A DNA stretch of 64,000 nt from Gemmatimonadetes bacterium T265 (GCA_019973575.1 BPUI01000004.1:1-64000), one strand, 5' to 3'; positions 17,317 through 26,810 are shown, numbered from the stretch's first letter. Translations and numbers: made by a program. The notes: generated by a model from the sequence alone, not told the origin.

Positions 17317-18213
17317 ATGCCGGGTGACGCGCTGGGCGCCGCATACGGTCCGCGCCCGGAGCGCTTGACGGAGCGCGGTGAGGTTTCGACAGCGCCGGGC
17401 GCCGCGGAGGCGCCGGTGCCCGACCGCGTAACCGACCGACTGCGCGCGTGGGGGGCGGGCGACCGGGGCGCGCTCGACGCCCTGTTGCCGGTCCTCTACG
17501 CCGAGTTGCGACGTCAGGCCGTGCGCGCGATGCGCCGCGAGCGCGACGGGCACACGCTCAACGCGACGGCGCTCGTGCACGAGGTCTACCTGCGGCTCGC
17601 GCGGCAGCCCGGGGAGCCGTGGCGGAACCGGGCACAGTTCTTCGGCGCGGCCGCCTACCTGATGCGGCAGGTCCTCGTCGATTACGCGCGCACCCGGCAG
17701 GCGGCCAAGCGCGGGGGCGGTGCGTGGCAGATCACGCTCGGCCACGCGGCGGATGTCGCGGCCGGCGCCGACGGCGCCGACGGCGCGGCCGACGTGCTCG
17801 CCGTTCATGCGGCGCTCGAGCGCCTGGCCGCCTTCGACCCCCCCAAGGCACGGTCGGTGGAGGTACGGTACTTCGGCGGCCTCACCCTCGAGGAGACCGC
17901 CGTCGTGCTCGGGGTCTCGGTGGCCACGGTCAAGCGCGAGTGGGCGGTGGCCCGCGCGTGGCTCCAGCGCGAGCTCGGGGCCATTTCGCCAACAGTATCC
18001 CCTCGTCATCCCCTCGTCTGCGGCGTCAGGCTGCGGGGGTGCCACGACACTTTGCAGACGCGTCTGCAAAATCGCTGCGAACCGATCGACGTCCCTCGGA
18101 ACGCGCCGTCAACGCCCGCTCGCCAGGGTTGGCGCGCTGTCGCCCCAGTCGGCGGTCCCGCCGGTCACGCAGTGGCGCTGCGCGTCGTAGGCCTGCACCT
18201 CCAGGAGGAGTAG
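17317..18213 (+). CDS. ECF sigma factor with an abnormal C-terminal extension
   Basis: 298 residues. Regions sigma2 and sigma4 of an ECF factor of the type common in Planctomycetes and Gemmatimonadota are clear: [20 protein letters not shown], then [25 protein letters not shown], and [20 protein letters not shown] with [30 protein letters not shown]. Typical members end near that last helix, at about 190-210 residues. Here the frame runs on for some 80 low-complexity residues, antisense to the HExxH gene at 18109-18952. The original stop was probably lost. ATG 17317 is the first start; GTG or ATG codons a little downstream are possible. No kinase gene follows it, unlike the second ECF gene. 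Confidence 0.85.
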   Translation: MPGDALGAAYGPRPERLTERGEVSTAPGAAEAPVPDRVTDRLRAWGAGDRGALDALLPVLYAELRRQAVRAMRRERDGHTLNATALVHEVYLRLARQPGEPWRNRAQFFGAAAYLMRQVLVDYARTRQAAKRGGGAWQITLGHAADVAAGADGADGAADVLAVHAALERLAAFDPPKARSVEVRYFGGLTLEETAVVLGVSVATVKREWAVARAWLQRELGAISPTVSPRHPLVCGVRLRGCHDTLQTRLQNRCEPIDVPRNAPSTPARQGWRAVAPVGGPAGHAVALRVVGLHLQEE

Positions 18214-18952
18214 CGCGTGGAGCCATGCGTCCCACCCGCGCCCGCGCGCGTCGCCACGCCCGCGGGCCAGCGTGGCGCGCACTGCCCGCCACTCCGGATC
18301 CACGAACAGCCGCGCAAGGACCGCCGCGCGCGCGGCCAACGCGCCGGGGCGGTCCGCCGGGACGGTGCGCGCCCGTGCCAGCAGGCGCGCGCCGAGCTGC
18401 GCGGCCGCTCGCTGGTCGGTGAACTTGGCGGCCACGCCGAACGCGACGGACGTCGTCGCCTGCTCGACGGTGGGCGCGTCGAAGCCGGAGGCCCGGTCTC
18501 GCGCGGCGAGCGCGGCGAGCAGCGCGTCGAACGCGTCGTCCGGGAGCGCGGCCTGCCACGCGTGCGTCAGCTCATGCAGCAGCACGGCCCCCTGGATTCG
18601 CGCGCGCCAGTAGGATGAGGGGATCGAGACCGCGCCCCGCCACCACCGACGCGCGCACGGGGGCGGGCACCTCGCGCGGCAACGCGGTGACCAGTACTTC
18701 GTGCCACCCCGCGGACGGGAACGCCCGCGCGAACTCGGCGGCCGCCCGCTCCACCTCGGCCGGCCGCGTGAGTTCCGCGCGGCAGAGCGCCGCCCACGCG
18801 GGCGCGCCGCCCGCGGGCCCCGCGACGGCCTGCGCCCGCGCCGGCGCCGGCGCGGTGCCTAACACCACGACTGCCGCCGCAAGCAGTCCGGCGCACAGTG
18901 CGGCACTCAGCGAGGCGCCCACCGCGCCGGCGCGCCTCATGCGTCGCCTCAT
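18109..18952 (-). pseudogene. Secreted HExxH putative zinc-peptidase-like protein, one-base frameshift
   Basis: The first part (start near 18952 or 18940) has a signal peptide (ALCAGLLAAAVVVLGTAPAPARAQ) and runs to about 18610. The second part, in another frame, begins GAVLLHELTHAWQAALPDD, the zinc-binding HExxH motif. Removing one C from the CCCC run near 18625 joins them as PSSYWRARIQGAVLLHELTHAW. The joined protein would be about 280 residues. The function is unknown, but the motif suggests a metallopeptidase. The shift lies in a homopolymer and could be a sequencing error. Its 3' end is overlapped by the extended ECF sigma ORF on the other strand. Confidence 0.6.
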
Positions 18953-19142
18953 GCAGGCCGGGTCGGCGCGCGTGGACAGGACGAGGGGATGGCGGGCGAC
19001 GAGCATCGGACGACTCCGGCGGCGAGAGGAGGGCCCCGAGATCCGCGCCGCGTGTTGCGACCCGGGCCGGGCGGCCGTACATCTGTGCGCGCGGGAGGGC
19101 TGCGGCCCGCGCCCGCGCTCGTCCTCTTCTGCGCAACGGCCC

Positions 19143-19775
19143 ATGGATCGAGCCACCGACCGCACGCGCCCCCCGTCGCCGCCGGCGCCGAGCGTCACCG
19201 CGCGCCTCGCGTGGGCCGCCGGCGGTGACCGTGAGGCGTTCGACGGGGCCATCGGGCTGCTGTACGGTCAGCTCGCCACGCGCGCGCGCGCGCAACTGCG
19301 GCGCGAGGGCGTCGGGCACACGCTCGACACCGGCGCGCTCGTCCACGAGGCGCACCTGCGGCTGGACGACGGCCGCGGCTCCGGGTGGGCGGATCGCGGC
19401 CACTTCCTCGCCGTCGCGGCGACCGCGATGCGGCGCGTGCTCGTGGACCACGCGCGCCGGGCGCACGCGGCCAAGCGCGGCGGCGACGCCCGCCCCGTCA
19501 CCCTCTCGGCCCTCGACGCGCGGCCGGCGGCGGCCGACGGCGACGCCCTGGTCGCGCTCGACGAGGCGATGGAACACCTGGCCGCCTTCGACGCGCGGCA
19601 GGCGCGCGTGGTGGAGTGCCGCTACTTCGCGGGGCTGACCGAGGAGGTGACGGCCGCGGCGTTAGGCGTCGGCCTGCGCACCGTCAAGCGCGACTTGGCG
19701 AAGGCGCGCGCCTGGCTCCGCCGCGCGCTCGACGGCGACGCGGCCGGGGGCGCCGCGCCGGCGGGCCCTGCGTGA
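19143..19775 (+). CDS. ECF sigma factor coupled to a Ser/Thr kinase
   Basis: 210 residues from ATG 19143. Sigma2: EAFDGAIGLLYGQLATRARAQL, LDTGALVHEAHLRLDD and MRRVLVDHARRAHAAKRGG. Sigma4: ALDEAMEHLAAFDARQARVV, EEVTAAALGVGLRTVKRDLA and RAWLRRAL. It belongs to the same ECF class as the factor at 17317. Its TGA overlaps the GTG start of the kinase-TPR gene, so the two are coupled. In this bacterial group such a pair is usually one signalling unit: the kinase senses or phosphorylates and the sigma factor redirects RNA polymerase. No anti-sigma factor is seen. A GTTAGGC heptamer is read as Ala-Leu-Gly near 19661. Confidence 0.9.
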   Translation: MDRATDRTRPPSPPAPSVTARLAWAAGGDREAFDGAIGLLYGQLATRARAQLRREGVGHTLDTGALVHEAHLRLDDGRGSGWADRGHFLAVAATAMRRVLVDHARRAHAAKRGGDARPVTLSALDARPAAADGDALVALDEAMEHLAAFDARQARVVECRYFAGLTEEVTAAALGVGLRTVKRDLAKARAWLRRALDGDAAGGAAPAGPA

Positions 19776-22423
19776 GCGCGCGTAACGAGACGCCGCCCGG
19801 CGCGGCGTCGCGGGCGCACTTCCGGCGCGTGGACGCGCTCCTCGACGCGGCGCTCGACCGCGACCCAGCGGACCGCGCGGCGTTCGTGGACGCGCTCGCG
19901 GCCGACGACCCGGCGGTAGGCGCCGAGGTACGTGCCCTGTTGCGCGCGGACGCCGAGGCCGGCGCGTTCCTCGACGGCCCGGCCCTGGCCGACCCGCTGC
20001 AGGCGCGCCTGCAGCGGGCCCTCGCCGGCCGGTACTCGCTGCGCGGGCGGATCGGCAGCGGCGGGATGGCGCGCGTCTATCTCGCCGACGACGTGCGCCA
20101 CGGCCGCCGCGTGGCGATCAAGGCCGTCGGACTGCCGGCGCACGGGGGGGGTGACGGGTCCGACGTCACGGCGGGTGGCGCGACGCCCGCGGCGCGCTTC
20201 CTGGCCGAGGTGCGCGTGATGGCGCGGCTGCAGCACCCGCACCTGCTGCCGCTGTTCGACTCGGGCGAGGCGGACGGGGTGCCGTACCTCGTGATGCCCT
20301 ACGTCGAGGGCGGCACGCTCCGGCGGCGGCTGGCCGCGGAGGGCCCGCTCCCGGTCGCCGAGGCGGTGCGCCTCACGCAGGCCGTGGCCGGCGCGCTGGC
20401 GCACGCGCACGCGGCGGGCGTTGTGCACCGCGACCTCAAGCCCGAGAACATCCTGCTGCGCGACGGCGAGCCCCTGGTCGCCGACTTCGGGATCGCCGCG
20501 GCCCTCGCCGGGGACGCGACCGGGGAGGCCGTCGCGGACGCGGAGCGCCTCACGCGCACGGGCGTGGTCGTCGGGACGCCGTCGTACATGAGCCCGGAAC
20601 AGTCGGCGGGCGAGCGGCACCTGGACGCCCGGAGCGACGTCTATGCGTTAGGCACCATGCTCTACGAGATGCTCGCCGGCGAGCCGCCGTTCCGCGGCCC
20701 GTCGGCGCGGGCGGTGATCGCGCGCCGGCTCTCGGAGGCCCCGCCGTCGGTCCGCGCGCGGCGCCCCGACGTACCGGAGGAGCTCGACGCCGTCGTCCTG
20801 CGCGCGCTCGCGCCCGAGCCGGCCGACCGATTCGCGTCGGCGGCGGCGTTCGCCCGCGCGCTCGACGCGCTCACGGCCCCGAGCAGCGGCTCGGCGCCGA
20901 TGGGCGCGGCCGCGGTGACCACCGCCGCGGCCGTTGGCGTGCGGCGCGCACGCCGGCGAATCGGCGTCGCTGCGGCGGCGCTCGTCGTGGCCGGTGGAGC
21001 CTGGATCGCGGTCGCGGCCCGCGCGGGCCCGACGGCGCCGCGGAGCATCGCCGTGATGCCGACCGACATGGGCGGCGACACGGCGCACTCGTACCTTGCC
21101 GACGGGTTGTCGAACGACCTGACGACGCGGCTGAGCCGCGTTCCCGGGCTCGTCGTGCGCGCGTACGCGTCGTCGAGGGCGCTGCGCGACAAGCCGATCG
21201 CCGACGTCGGCCGCGCGATGCGCGTGTCGTCGGTCCTCACGGCGTCGCTCGTGCGCGCCGGCAGCCGGCTGCGCGTGACGGCCTCGCTCGTCGACCCGGC
21301 CACGCAGTCGGTGCAATGGTCGGACACGTTCGAGGCGAGCGACCAGGACCAGTTCGCCCTGCAGGACAAGCTGGTCGCGTCCATCGCCGACGCGTTGCGC
21401 CTCTCGCTCGCCCCGGCGACCCGGGAGGCCGTGGCCGCGCGCGGCACGCGCAGCGCCGAGGCGCACGACTTCGTGCAGCGCTCGATGTTTCAGGCCGACC
21501 AGTTCACGCCGGCGTCGCTGCGCTCCGCCGTCGCGCTCGCCGAGCTGGCGATCCAGAAGGACTCGGCGTACGGCGACGCGTGGGCCGCGCTGGCGAACGC
21601 GTGGGAGTTGCTCGCCGACGACTTCGTGCCGCCGCGCGAGGCGCTCCCGCACCTGCGCCCCGCGGCCGATCGGGCCCTCGCACTCAACCCGCAGTCCGCC
21701 GAGGCGCACACGCAGGTCGGCTTCGTGCACCTGTTCTACGACTACGACGTCGTGGAGGCGACGCGGGAGCTCCGGACGGCGCTGGCGATTGACTCCGCGA
21801 ACGCGAATGCCGGGATCTGGCTCGCGCGCGTCCTCGAGGCCGATCCGCGTACGGCGGCGGAGGCGGCGCAGATCCGCGAGCGCGCCTTTCGGTTAAATCC
21901 CGGCTCGACCCTACTGTCGTATTACGCGATCGGCCGCTGGTCCCTCCGACCGCTCGGCGATGCGCAGCGCCGGGAGCGCTGCGCGAGCGCGGCGGCGCTC
22001 CGGCCGCGCGACGGCGCCCGGTGCGAGGTCGGCCGTCTCCTGCTGTCGGGCGACACGGCCGCGGCCATGACGCTGCTGCGATCGCCGGCCCTGGCCGTGC
22101 GCGCTGGCGCGCGCGGCGGCTTTCACGCGACGGTGGCGGCGTGGCTGTACGGGTTCTACGGCGACACGGCCGACGCGCGGCGCGAGCTCGCGATCGCCGT
22201 CGCGGAGTCGGCGCACGAATATGTGCGCGAGGACGACATCGCGATCGCCTACTTCCGGGTGGGCGACGTCGAGCGCTCGATCGCGTGGTTGCGGCGGGCG
22301 GTCGCGTCTCGTAGCTCTAACGTCGTCTTTGTCGCGACGGAATCGGACTTTGCGCCGCTCCGCGCGGACCCGCGCGTGCGGGCCCTGCTGGCCGAGGCCG
22401 GCGTGCGGGTCCCGGGCGCCTAA
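19772..22423 (+). CDS. Membrane Ser/Thr protein kinase with TPR/TolB-like sensor
   Basis: 883 residues from GTG 19772. After an N-terminal helical part of about 85 residues, a Hanks-type kinase domain starts at YSLRGRIGSGGMARVYLA (glycine loop about 94-101), with VAIK (Lys about 117), HRDLKPEN (about 219-226), DFG (238-240) and GTPSYMSPEQ. A transmembrane helix (about 395-415) separates it from a C-terminal region of about 460 residues: first a TolB/FlgO-like part (PRSIAVMPTDMGGDTAHSY, LADGLSNDLTTRLSRVPGL), then repeated tetratricopeptide-like helices. All catalytic residues are present. The stop is TAA inside a GCCTAAC heptamer. Likely a transmembrane sensor for the coupled ECF factor. Confidence 0.9.
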   Translation: MSARNETPPGAASRAHFRRVDALLDAALDRDPADRAAFVDALAADDPAVGAEVRALLRADAEAGAFLDGPALADPLQARLQRALAGRYSLRGRIGSGGMARVYLADDVRHGRRVAIKAVGLPAHGGGDGSDVTAGGATPAARFLAEVRVMARLQHPHLLPLFDSGEADGVPYLVMPYVEGGTLRRRLAAEGPLPVAEAVRLTQAVAGALAHAHAAGVVHRDLKPENILLRDGEPLVADFGIAAALAGDATGEAVADAERLTRTGVVVGTPSYMSPEQSAGERHLDARSDVYALGTMLYEMLAGEPPFRGPSARAVIARRLSEAPPSVRARRPDVPEELDAVVLRALAPEPADRFASAAAFARALDALTAPSSGSAPMGAAAVTTAAAVGVRRARRRIGVAAAALVVAGGAWIAVAARAGPTAPRSIAVMPTDMGGDTAHSYLADGLSNDLTTRLSRVPGLVVRAYASSRALRDKPIADVGRAMRVSSVLTASLVRAGSRLRVTASLVDPATQSVQWSDTFEASDQDQFALQDKLVASIADALRLSLAPATREAVAARGTRSAEAHDFVQRSMFQADQFTPASLRSAVALAELAIQKDSAYGDAWAALANAWELLADDFVPPREALPHLRPAADRALALNPQSAEAHTQVGFVHLFYDYDVVEATRELRTALAIDSANANAGIWLARVLEADPRTAAEAAQIRERAFRLNPGSTLLSYYAIGRWSLRPLGDAQRRERCASAAALRPRDGARCEVGRLLLSGDTAAAMTLLRSPALAVRAGARGGFHATVAAWLYGFYGDTADARRELAIAVAESAHEYVREDDIAIAYFRVGDVERSIAWLRRAVASRSSNVVFVATESDFAPLRADPRVRALLAEAGVRVPGA

Positions 22424-22496
22424 CGGCGCGGCGCACGGCGGCGTGCTCCGCGGCGCGGTCGGACGCGGGCATCCCCCAAATCCGAAGGGTGGAGCG

Positions 22497-23279
22497 ATGA
22501 CGACGGCGCAGGTGAACGGCGACCTGTGGGGCGCGCGGGCCCGCGACTGGGCCGAGTGGCAGGAAGGGCAGGCGCGCGCGCTCTACGACGCGGTGTTCGA
22601 CGCGCTCCGTGTCGGGCCGGGCCTAACGCTCCTCGACGCCGGGTGCGGGGCGGGGATGGCCGCGGGGCTCGCGGCCGCGCGCGGCGCGCGGGTGGCCGGC
22701 GTGGACGCGGCGGAGGCGCTCCTGGCGGTCGCGCGCGCGCGCGTGCCGGGCGGCGACTTCCGCGCGGGGGACCTCGAGGCGCTCCCGTTCGCGGACGCAA
22801 TGTTCGACGCCGTGGTGGGCTTCAACGCGTTCCAGTACGCCGCCGACCCGGCGGCGGCGCTCGGCGAGGCGCGGCGCGCGGCGCGCGCCGGCGCGCCGGT
22901 CGTGGTCGCGACCTGGGGGCCGCCCGACGGCATGCCCGCCGCCTCGCTCGTCGGCGCGCTGCGCCCGCTGCTGCCGGCGCCCCCGCCGGGCGCGCCGGGG
23001 CCGTTCGCCCTTTCCGACGAGGCCGCCCTGCGACAGCTCGCGTCCGCCGCCGGCCTCGCGCCGGAACGGGTGGCGGACGTCGACGCGGTGTGGACCTACC
23101 CCGACGTCGCCACCGCCGTGCGCGGGCTCAACGCGTCCGGCGTCGCGCAGCGGGCGATCCGGCATGCGGGCGAGGCCGCGGTCAGCCGGGCGCACGCGGA
23201 CGCGCTCACGCCGTTCCGCACCGCAGAGGGCGGCGTTGCGGTGCGAGCCATCTTCCGCTACCTCGTCGCGCGCGCCTGA
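22497..23279 (+). CDS. SAM-dependent class I methyltransferase (UbiE/Methyltransf_11-like)
   Basis: 260 residues from ATG 22497, which follows GGGTGGAGCG. Motif I is LLDAGCGAGMAAGLAAARGA, followed by GVDAAEALLAVARAR, the acidic end of strand 2, then GDFRAGDLEALPFADAMFD and FNAFQYAADPAAALGEARR. These are the SAM-binding landmarks of the UbiE-like or Methyltransf_11 group. The rest of the protein is helical and provides the substrate pocket, which I cannot identify. It lies 73 bp after the kinase gene on the same strand and may be part of that transcript. A GCCTAAC heptamer is read as Gly-Leu-Thr near the start. Confidence 0.85.
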   Translation: MTTAQVNGDLWGARARDWAEWQEGQARALYDAVFDALRVGPGLTLLDAGCGAGMAAGLAAARGARVAGVDAAEALLAVARARVPGGDFRAGDLEALPFADAMFDAVVGFNAFQYAADPAAALGEARRAARAGAPVVVATWGPPDGMPAASLVGALRPLLPAPPPGAPGPFALSDEAALRQLASAAGLAPERVADVDAVWTYPDVATAVRGLNASGVAQRAIRHAGEAAVSRAHADALTPFRTAEGGVAVRAIFRYLVARA

Positions 23280-23504
23280 GAGCCTTCGCGGTCCGTTCCG
23301 GCAGCGCCGCGCGGCGGACGCCCGCCGACTGCGGGACGGCCCCCGGCATGGCAGCGCCGAATGCGTCCTGCAGGGTCCTGAAACTCGCCCGCTCTCGCAG
23401 CGCGGCCGTCTCCATCGGCAGCGAGAGCGAGACTGCGACGAGCGTTGCAAAACCCGTCGCAGAACTACGCTCAGCTTGCGAGGGCGGCGTCTTGAAAACG
23501 CTCC

Positions 23505-23616
23505 GACTCTGTTGGCGAATTCGCTGCTAGTGGGGCGAGGCGGGACCGAGCGCAGGGGGAGCGCGGGGTCGCTCCCGCACGGCCGGCACGCACCGGCGGA
23601 ATTCGCCAACAGAGTC
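23505..23616. repeat. 18-bp perfect inverted repeat around a 76-bp centre
   Basis: GACTCTGTTGGCGAATTC at 23505-23522 is repeated exactly in inverse at 23599-23616. It lies in the gap between the methyltransferase and the convergent GntR gene. A similar ATTTCGCCAACAG stretch occurs near 17982-17995 inside the ECF extension. It may be a MITE-like unit, a long stem-loop or the target of a recombinase. No TSD was verified. Confidence 0.7.
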
Positions 23617-23632
23617 CGCTCCTATACGGCTC

Positions 23633-24661
23633 TTACGCGGCGTGCTCGTCCGCGAGGGCGCCCAGGTTCTCGCGCACCATGAACGTGAGGAGGTCGGCCG
23701 CCGACCGGGGCGACAGCGCGCGCGGCTCGGGCGTGCCGCGCGCGAGCAGCGCGGCGGCGCCCGCCTCGCCCGCGCGCTCCAGGCGCTCGCGCGCGCACCC
23801 GGTGACGTAGGTCGGGGCGCCGGCCGGGATCGCGGCCACCGCGTCGCGCCCCACGACGAGCGGGTGCAGGTTGCCCGCGCCCGGCGACGCGGCGAACACC
23901 CGCCCGAGCTTGGTGGCGAAGCGCGGGTCGGTGACCACGACGTACACGGGCCCGGCGGGCAGCAGCCGCGCGATCTCGGCCGGCATGTCGGTGCGCGTGG
24001 ACACGGCGAGCCACGGCTTGCCCCACTGCTCGGCCGCCGCCTTGACCGCGCCCGCGTGGAACGGCGTCGTGACGAGCAGGTGGGCGCGCCGCACCGCCAA
24101 CGGCGCGAAGCCCAGCGGCGGCATCCTGGCGGGGTCCCCCGCGGCACAGGCCGCAGCGTGTGCCGCGGCTCCCAGGGCCTCCACGTCCATGGCGCTCGTC
24201 TCCAGGCCGTAGTCCGTCGCGAGTTCGCCGGCGAGTGTGGTCAGCTGGTCGTCGTTGCACTCGACGGCCGCGACGCGCAACCGGAGCGTGTCGAGCACCT
24301 GGTGCAGCCGGTCGGGCGCCAGGGGCGCCGGCACGCCGTCCGCGAGTTCTTGCAGGAGGAACTGCACGACCCGGCGCGCGCGGCGCGAGAGCGCGTCGGC
24401 CCCCGGCGCGCCCGGGACGGCCGGGGTGGCCACGTAGATGCCCGAGCGCGGCCGCAGGTCGACCAGCCCCTCGCGCGCGAGCTCCTGATAGGCGGCCAGG
24501 ACGGCCCGTCGGCTCGCCCCCAGTTCAGCCGCCAGGTCGCGGGCACTCGGGAGCTGCGCCCCCGGCTGCAACAGCCCGAGGTGCAATCGGCTGAACAGCC
24601 GCTGCCGGATCGCGTCGGCGATCAGCTCGTGGGGCGTGGGCGAGGACGGGGGCGTGCGCAT
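23633..24661 (-). CDS. GntR-family regulator with a large C-terminal domain
   Basis: 342 residues from ATG 24661 (the frame extends to 24811, but this ATG begins the domain cleanly). N-terminal winged helix of the GntR type: HELIADAIRQRLFSRL, LLQPGAQLPSARDLAAELG and ASRRAVLAAYQELAREGLVDLRPRSGIYVA. The remaining 260 residues are an alpha/beta domain unlike the short FadR-type helical bundle, with stretches such as AHLLVTTPFHAGAVKAAAEQWG and VYVVVTDPRFATKLGRVFA. It may be a sensor for a small molecule. It is convergent with the methyltransferase and divergent from the DUF4142 gene at 24838, so it may control that operon. Confidence 0.8.
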   Translation of the reverse strand: MRTPPSSPTPHELIADAIRQRLFSRLHLGLLQPGAQLPSARDLAAELGASRRAVLAAYQELAREGLVDLRPRSGIYVATPAVPGAPGADALSRRARRVVQFLLQELADGVPAPLAPDRLHQVLDTLRLRVAAVECNDDQLTTLAGELATDYGLETSAMDVEALGAAAHAAACAAGDPARMPPLGFAPLAVRRAHLLVTTPFHAGAVKAAAEQWGKPWLAVSTRTDMPAEIARLLPAGPVYVVVTDPRFATKLGRVFAASPGAGNLHPLVVGRDAVAAIPAGAPTYVTGCARERLERAGEAGAAALLARGTPEPRALSPRSAADLLTFMVRENLGALADEHAA

Positions 24662-24837
24662 GGGACGATTCGGGAAATAGGCGTGGCGTACACGGCCGTG
24701 GCCCGTTCGTGCGGGCCAGCTCGCGCAGAACCGACGCACTGACCCGCTGAAACGAGGCCACTGGCCGCCGGCGTGCGAGGGTACGCGCCCCGACCACGCG
24801 AACCACCACATGCAGGATTCCTACGGAGATTGAGATT

Positions 24838-25500
24838 ATGACCGACCGCGACACGATCGGCGAGCCGCACGCAACCGCGCACGACGCCGTGAGCCGGCGC
24901 GCCCTGCTGACGCGCGCGGCGGCGACCGGGCTTGGCGTCGCCGCGCTCGGCTGGATGGGAACAGCCCAGGCGGCGGGCGCGCAGCCGCAGCCCGGGGCCC
25001 GGGCCCCGCAGCAGCCCGAGGCCGACAGCGGGCACGACTACGCGATGCCGACGCCCAACGCCCGCACCGAGCGCGACTTCCGCACGCTGCTCATCGGGCC
25101 GGCGATGCTGTCGCTCGCGGCGAGCCAGCTCGCCGTCACGACCGCGACCGACCCGCAGGCCAAGGAGTTCGCCAACTTCGAGCTGCGCGAGGCGATCGCG
25201 GTCACGACCGTGCTCCGGGAGCTCCAGACGCCGGTGCCACCCATGGACGCGATGGCGCGCGCGACGCTCGAGAAGATCCAGACGGCGGCCCGGGGCGCGG
25301 CGTTCGACCAGGCCTACATCACCGCCCAGCGCGACAACCACGAGTTCCTGCGCGACCTCGCCGAGGGGTACCTGCGGAACTCGGCCGGCGCGACGAGCAT
25401 GCCGGAGCTGCACGGGCGGCACCTCGCGACGCTGGCGCTCGCGACGTTCAAGGAGCACGTGGTGCACACCAAGACCATCCTGCGGACGCTGTCGGCGTGA
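24838..25500 (+). CDS. Tat-exported DUF4142 ferritin-like protein
   Basis: 220 residues. The N terminus has a twin-arginine signal: SRRALLTRAAATGLGVAALG, then AQAAGAQ. The mature part is mostly helical: TERDFRTLLIGPAMLSLAA, AKEFANFELREAIAVTTVL and AYITAQRDNHEFLRDLAEGYL, the arrangement of DUF4142, a ferritin-like domain without obvious diiron ligands. Members are periplasmic and often linked to stress, but the function is unsettled. The last 4 nt overlap the GTG start of the hydrolase gene (GTGA), so the pair is an operon. The upstream gap contains a GAGATTG ribosome-binding-like stretch before the ATG. Confidence 0.8.
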   Translation: MTDRDTIGEPHATAHDAVSRRALLTRAAATGLGVAALGWMGTAQAAGAQPQPGARAPQQPEADSGHDYAMPTPNARTERDFRTLLIGPAMLSLAASQLAVTTATDPQAKEFANFELREAIAVTTVLRELQTPVPPMDAMARATLEKIQTAARGAAFDQAYITAQRDNHEFLRDLAEGYLRNSAGATSMPELHGRHLATLALATFKEHVVHTKTILRTLSA

Positions 25501-26330
25501 CGCCGGCGCCCCGCCGCGCCCCGCGGCCCTTGGCGGGGGACGTGGGCCGCGACCTGCACCACGTCCGCCGGGGCGTCGGCCGACCGCTGCTGCTCCTGCA
25601 CGGGCTCGGCGGGAGCTGGCGCTCGTGGTCCACGATCCTCGACCCGCTGGCCGCCGAGCGCGAGGTGATCGCGCCCGACCTGCCCGGGTTCGGGGCCACC
25701 CCGCCGCTCGTGGGGGAGGTCTCGATCGCCACCCTGGCCGACGCGGTGACCGCGTTCCTCGACGCCCACGGCCTGCGCGGCGTCGATGCGGTCGGCAGCT
25801 CGATGGGCGCGCGCCTCGTGCTCGAGCTCGCGCGCCGCGGCGTCGTCGGCGCGACGGTGTCGCTCGACCCGGGCGGGTTCTGGCAGGGGTGGGAGCAAGT
25901 GGTCTTCTACGACTCGGTGGCGAGCTCGTACCACCTCGTGCGCGCGCTGCAACCGGTGATGCCCGCGCTCACGGGGAGTGCGGTCGGGCGCACGGCGCTC
26001 TTCACCCAGTTCTCGGCGCGGCCGTGGGCGGTGCCGGCGGACATCGCGCTCACCGAGATGCGCACCTTCGCGGCCGGGCCGTCGTTCATCCCGCTCCTGC
26101 GGTCCCTCGTACACGGGCCCGCCCAGCAGGGCGCGCCGGCGGGGGCGACGCCCGGGCCGATCACGATCGGGTGGGGGCGCCACGACCGGGTGTGTCTCCC
26201 GCGGCAGGCGGCGCGCGCCGTGGCCACGTTCCCCGGCGCGCACCTGCACTGGTTCGCGCACGCGGGCCACTTCCCCCAGTGGGACACGCCGGAGGAGACG
26301 GTCGCGCTCATCCTGCGCCGCACGGGCTGA
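25497..26330 (+). CDS. Alpha/beta-fold hydrolase
   Basis: 277 residues from GTG 25497, coupled to the DUF4142 gene. The fold is clear: RPLLLLHGLGGSWRSW (oxyanion loop), VIAPDLPGFGATPP, nucleophile elbow VGSSMGARLV, acid in IGWGRHDRVC and histidine in HAGHFPQWDTPEE. All three catalytic residues are present. This is the broad AB_hydrolase_1 group, which includes esterases, haloalkane dehalogenases and meta-cleavage hydrolases; the substrate is unknown. The 250 bp after the gene hold a 15-bp tandem repeat and no gene. Confidence 0.85.
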   Translation: MTPAPRRAPRPLAGDVGRDLHHVRRGVGRPLLLLHGLGGSWRSWSTILDPLAAEREVIAPDLPGFGATPPLVGEVSIATLADAVTAFLDAHGLRGVDAVGSSMGARLVLELARRGVVGATVSLDPGGFWQGWEQVVFYDSVASSYHLVRALQPVMPALTGSAVGRTALFTQFSARPWAVPADIALTEMRTFAAGPSFIPLLRSLVHGPAQQGAPAGATPGPITIGWGRHDRVCLPRQAARAVATFPGAHLHWFAHAGHFPQWDTPEETVALILRRTG

Positions 26331-26417
26331 CGGACGGCGCGCGCACGCGGCGCTGGGCTGCCCGGCGGCGGTGGGAGAGGGGTGCCTCACCGGGCGCGCG
26401 GGGCACCGCGGCACGGG

Positions 26418-26485
26418 GCGCTGCGGTACGGAGCGCTGCGGTACGGAGCGCTGCGGTACGGAGCGCTGCGGTACGGAGCGCTGCG
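26418..26485 (+). repeat. 15-bp tandem repeat, four exact copies
   Basis: Unit GCGCTGCGGTACGGA at 26418, 26433, 26448 and 26463, followed by a partial copy. It is flanked by degenerate copies. It lies in the gap between the hydrolase and the Asp-box protein. Confidence 0.9.
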
Positions 26486-26770
26486 GGGGCCGCAGTGAGC
26501 GCCCCACGTACGGGACTGAGAGCGTACCCCCGGGAAGCTCCCCCGCGCTGGTTCCCGAGTCCACCGTCCGTCGTTAGTTGAACGTGCATGGGGCGTCTCG
26601 ATAACGTCGATCGGGCCTAACGTGAGACTCGAGCCCGTGTCTGATCAGGGGATGAGTTCCGGGTGTTTCACCGGGCATGATCTTGGGGGTGGACACCTGG
26701 AACTGGTCCCAGGTCGCGCGGCGCGACGGTCCGCGAGCCGGGTACGTTTCGCGCCGGAGGCGCCCCGGTC

Positions 26771-26810
26771 GCGGCACCGCACCGGTACGGTACCGGCACC
26801 GTACGGGTGC
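26771..26810. repeat. GTACCG-rich palindromic intergenic repeat, copy 2
   Basis: GCGGCACCGCACCGGTACGG runs into TACCGGCACCGTACGGGTGC. It resembles the reverse complement of 8601-8633 and shares GGTACGG with the tandem repeat at 26418. It lies just upstream of the Asp-box gene and could affect its transcription, but no function is shown. Confidence 0.45.
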
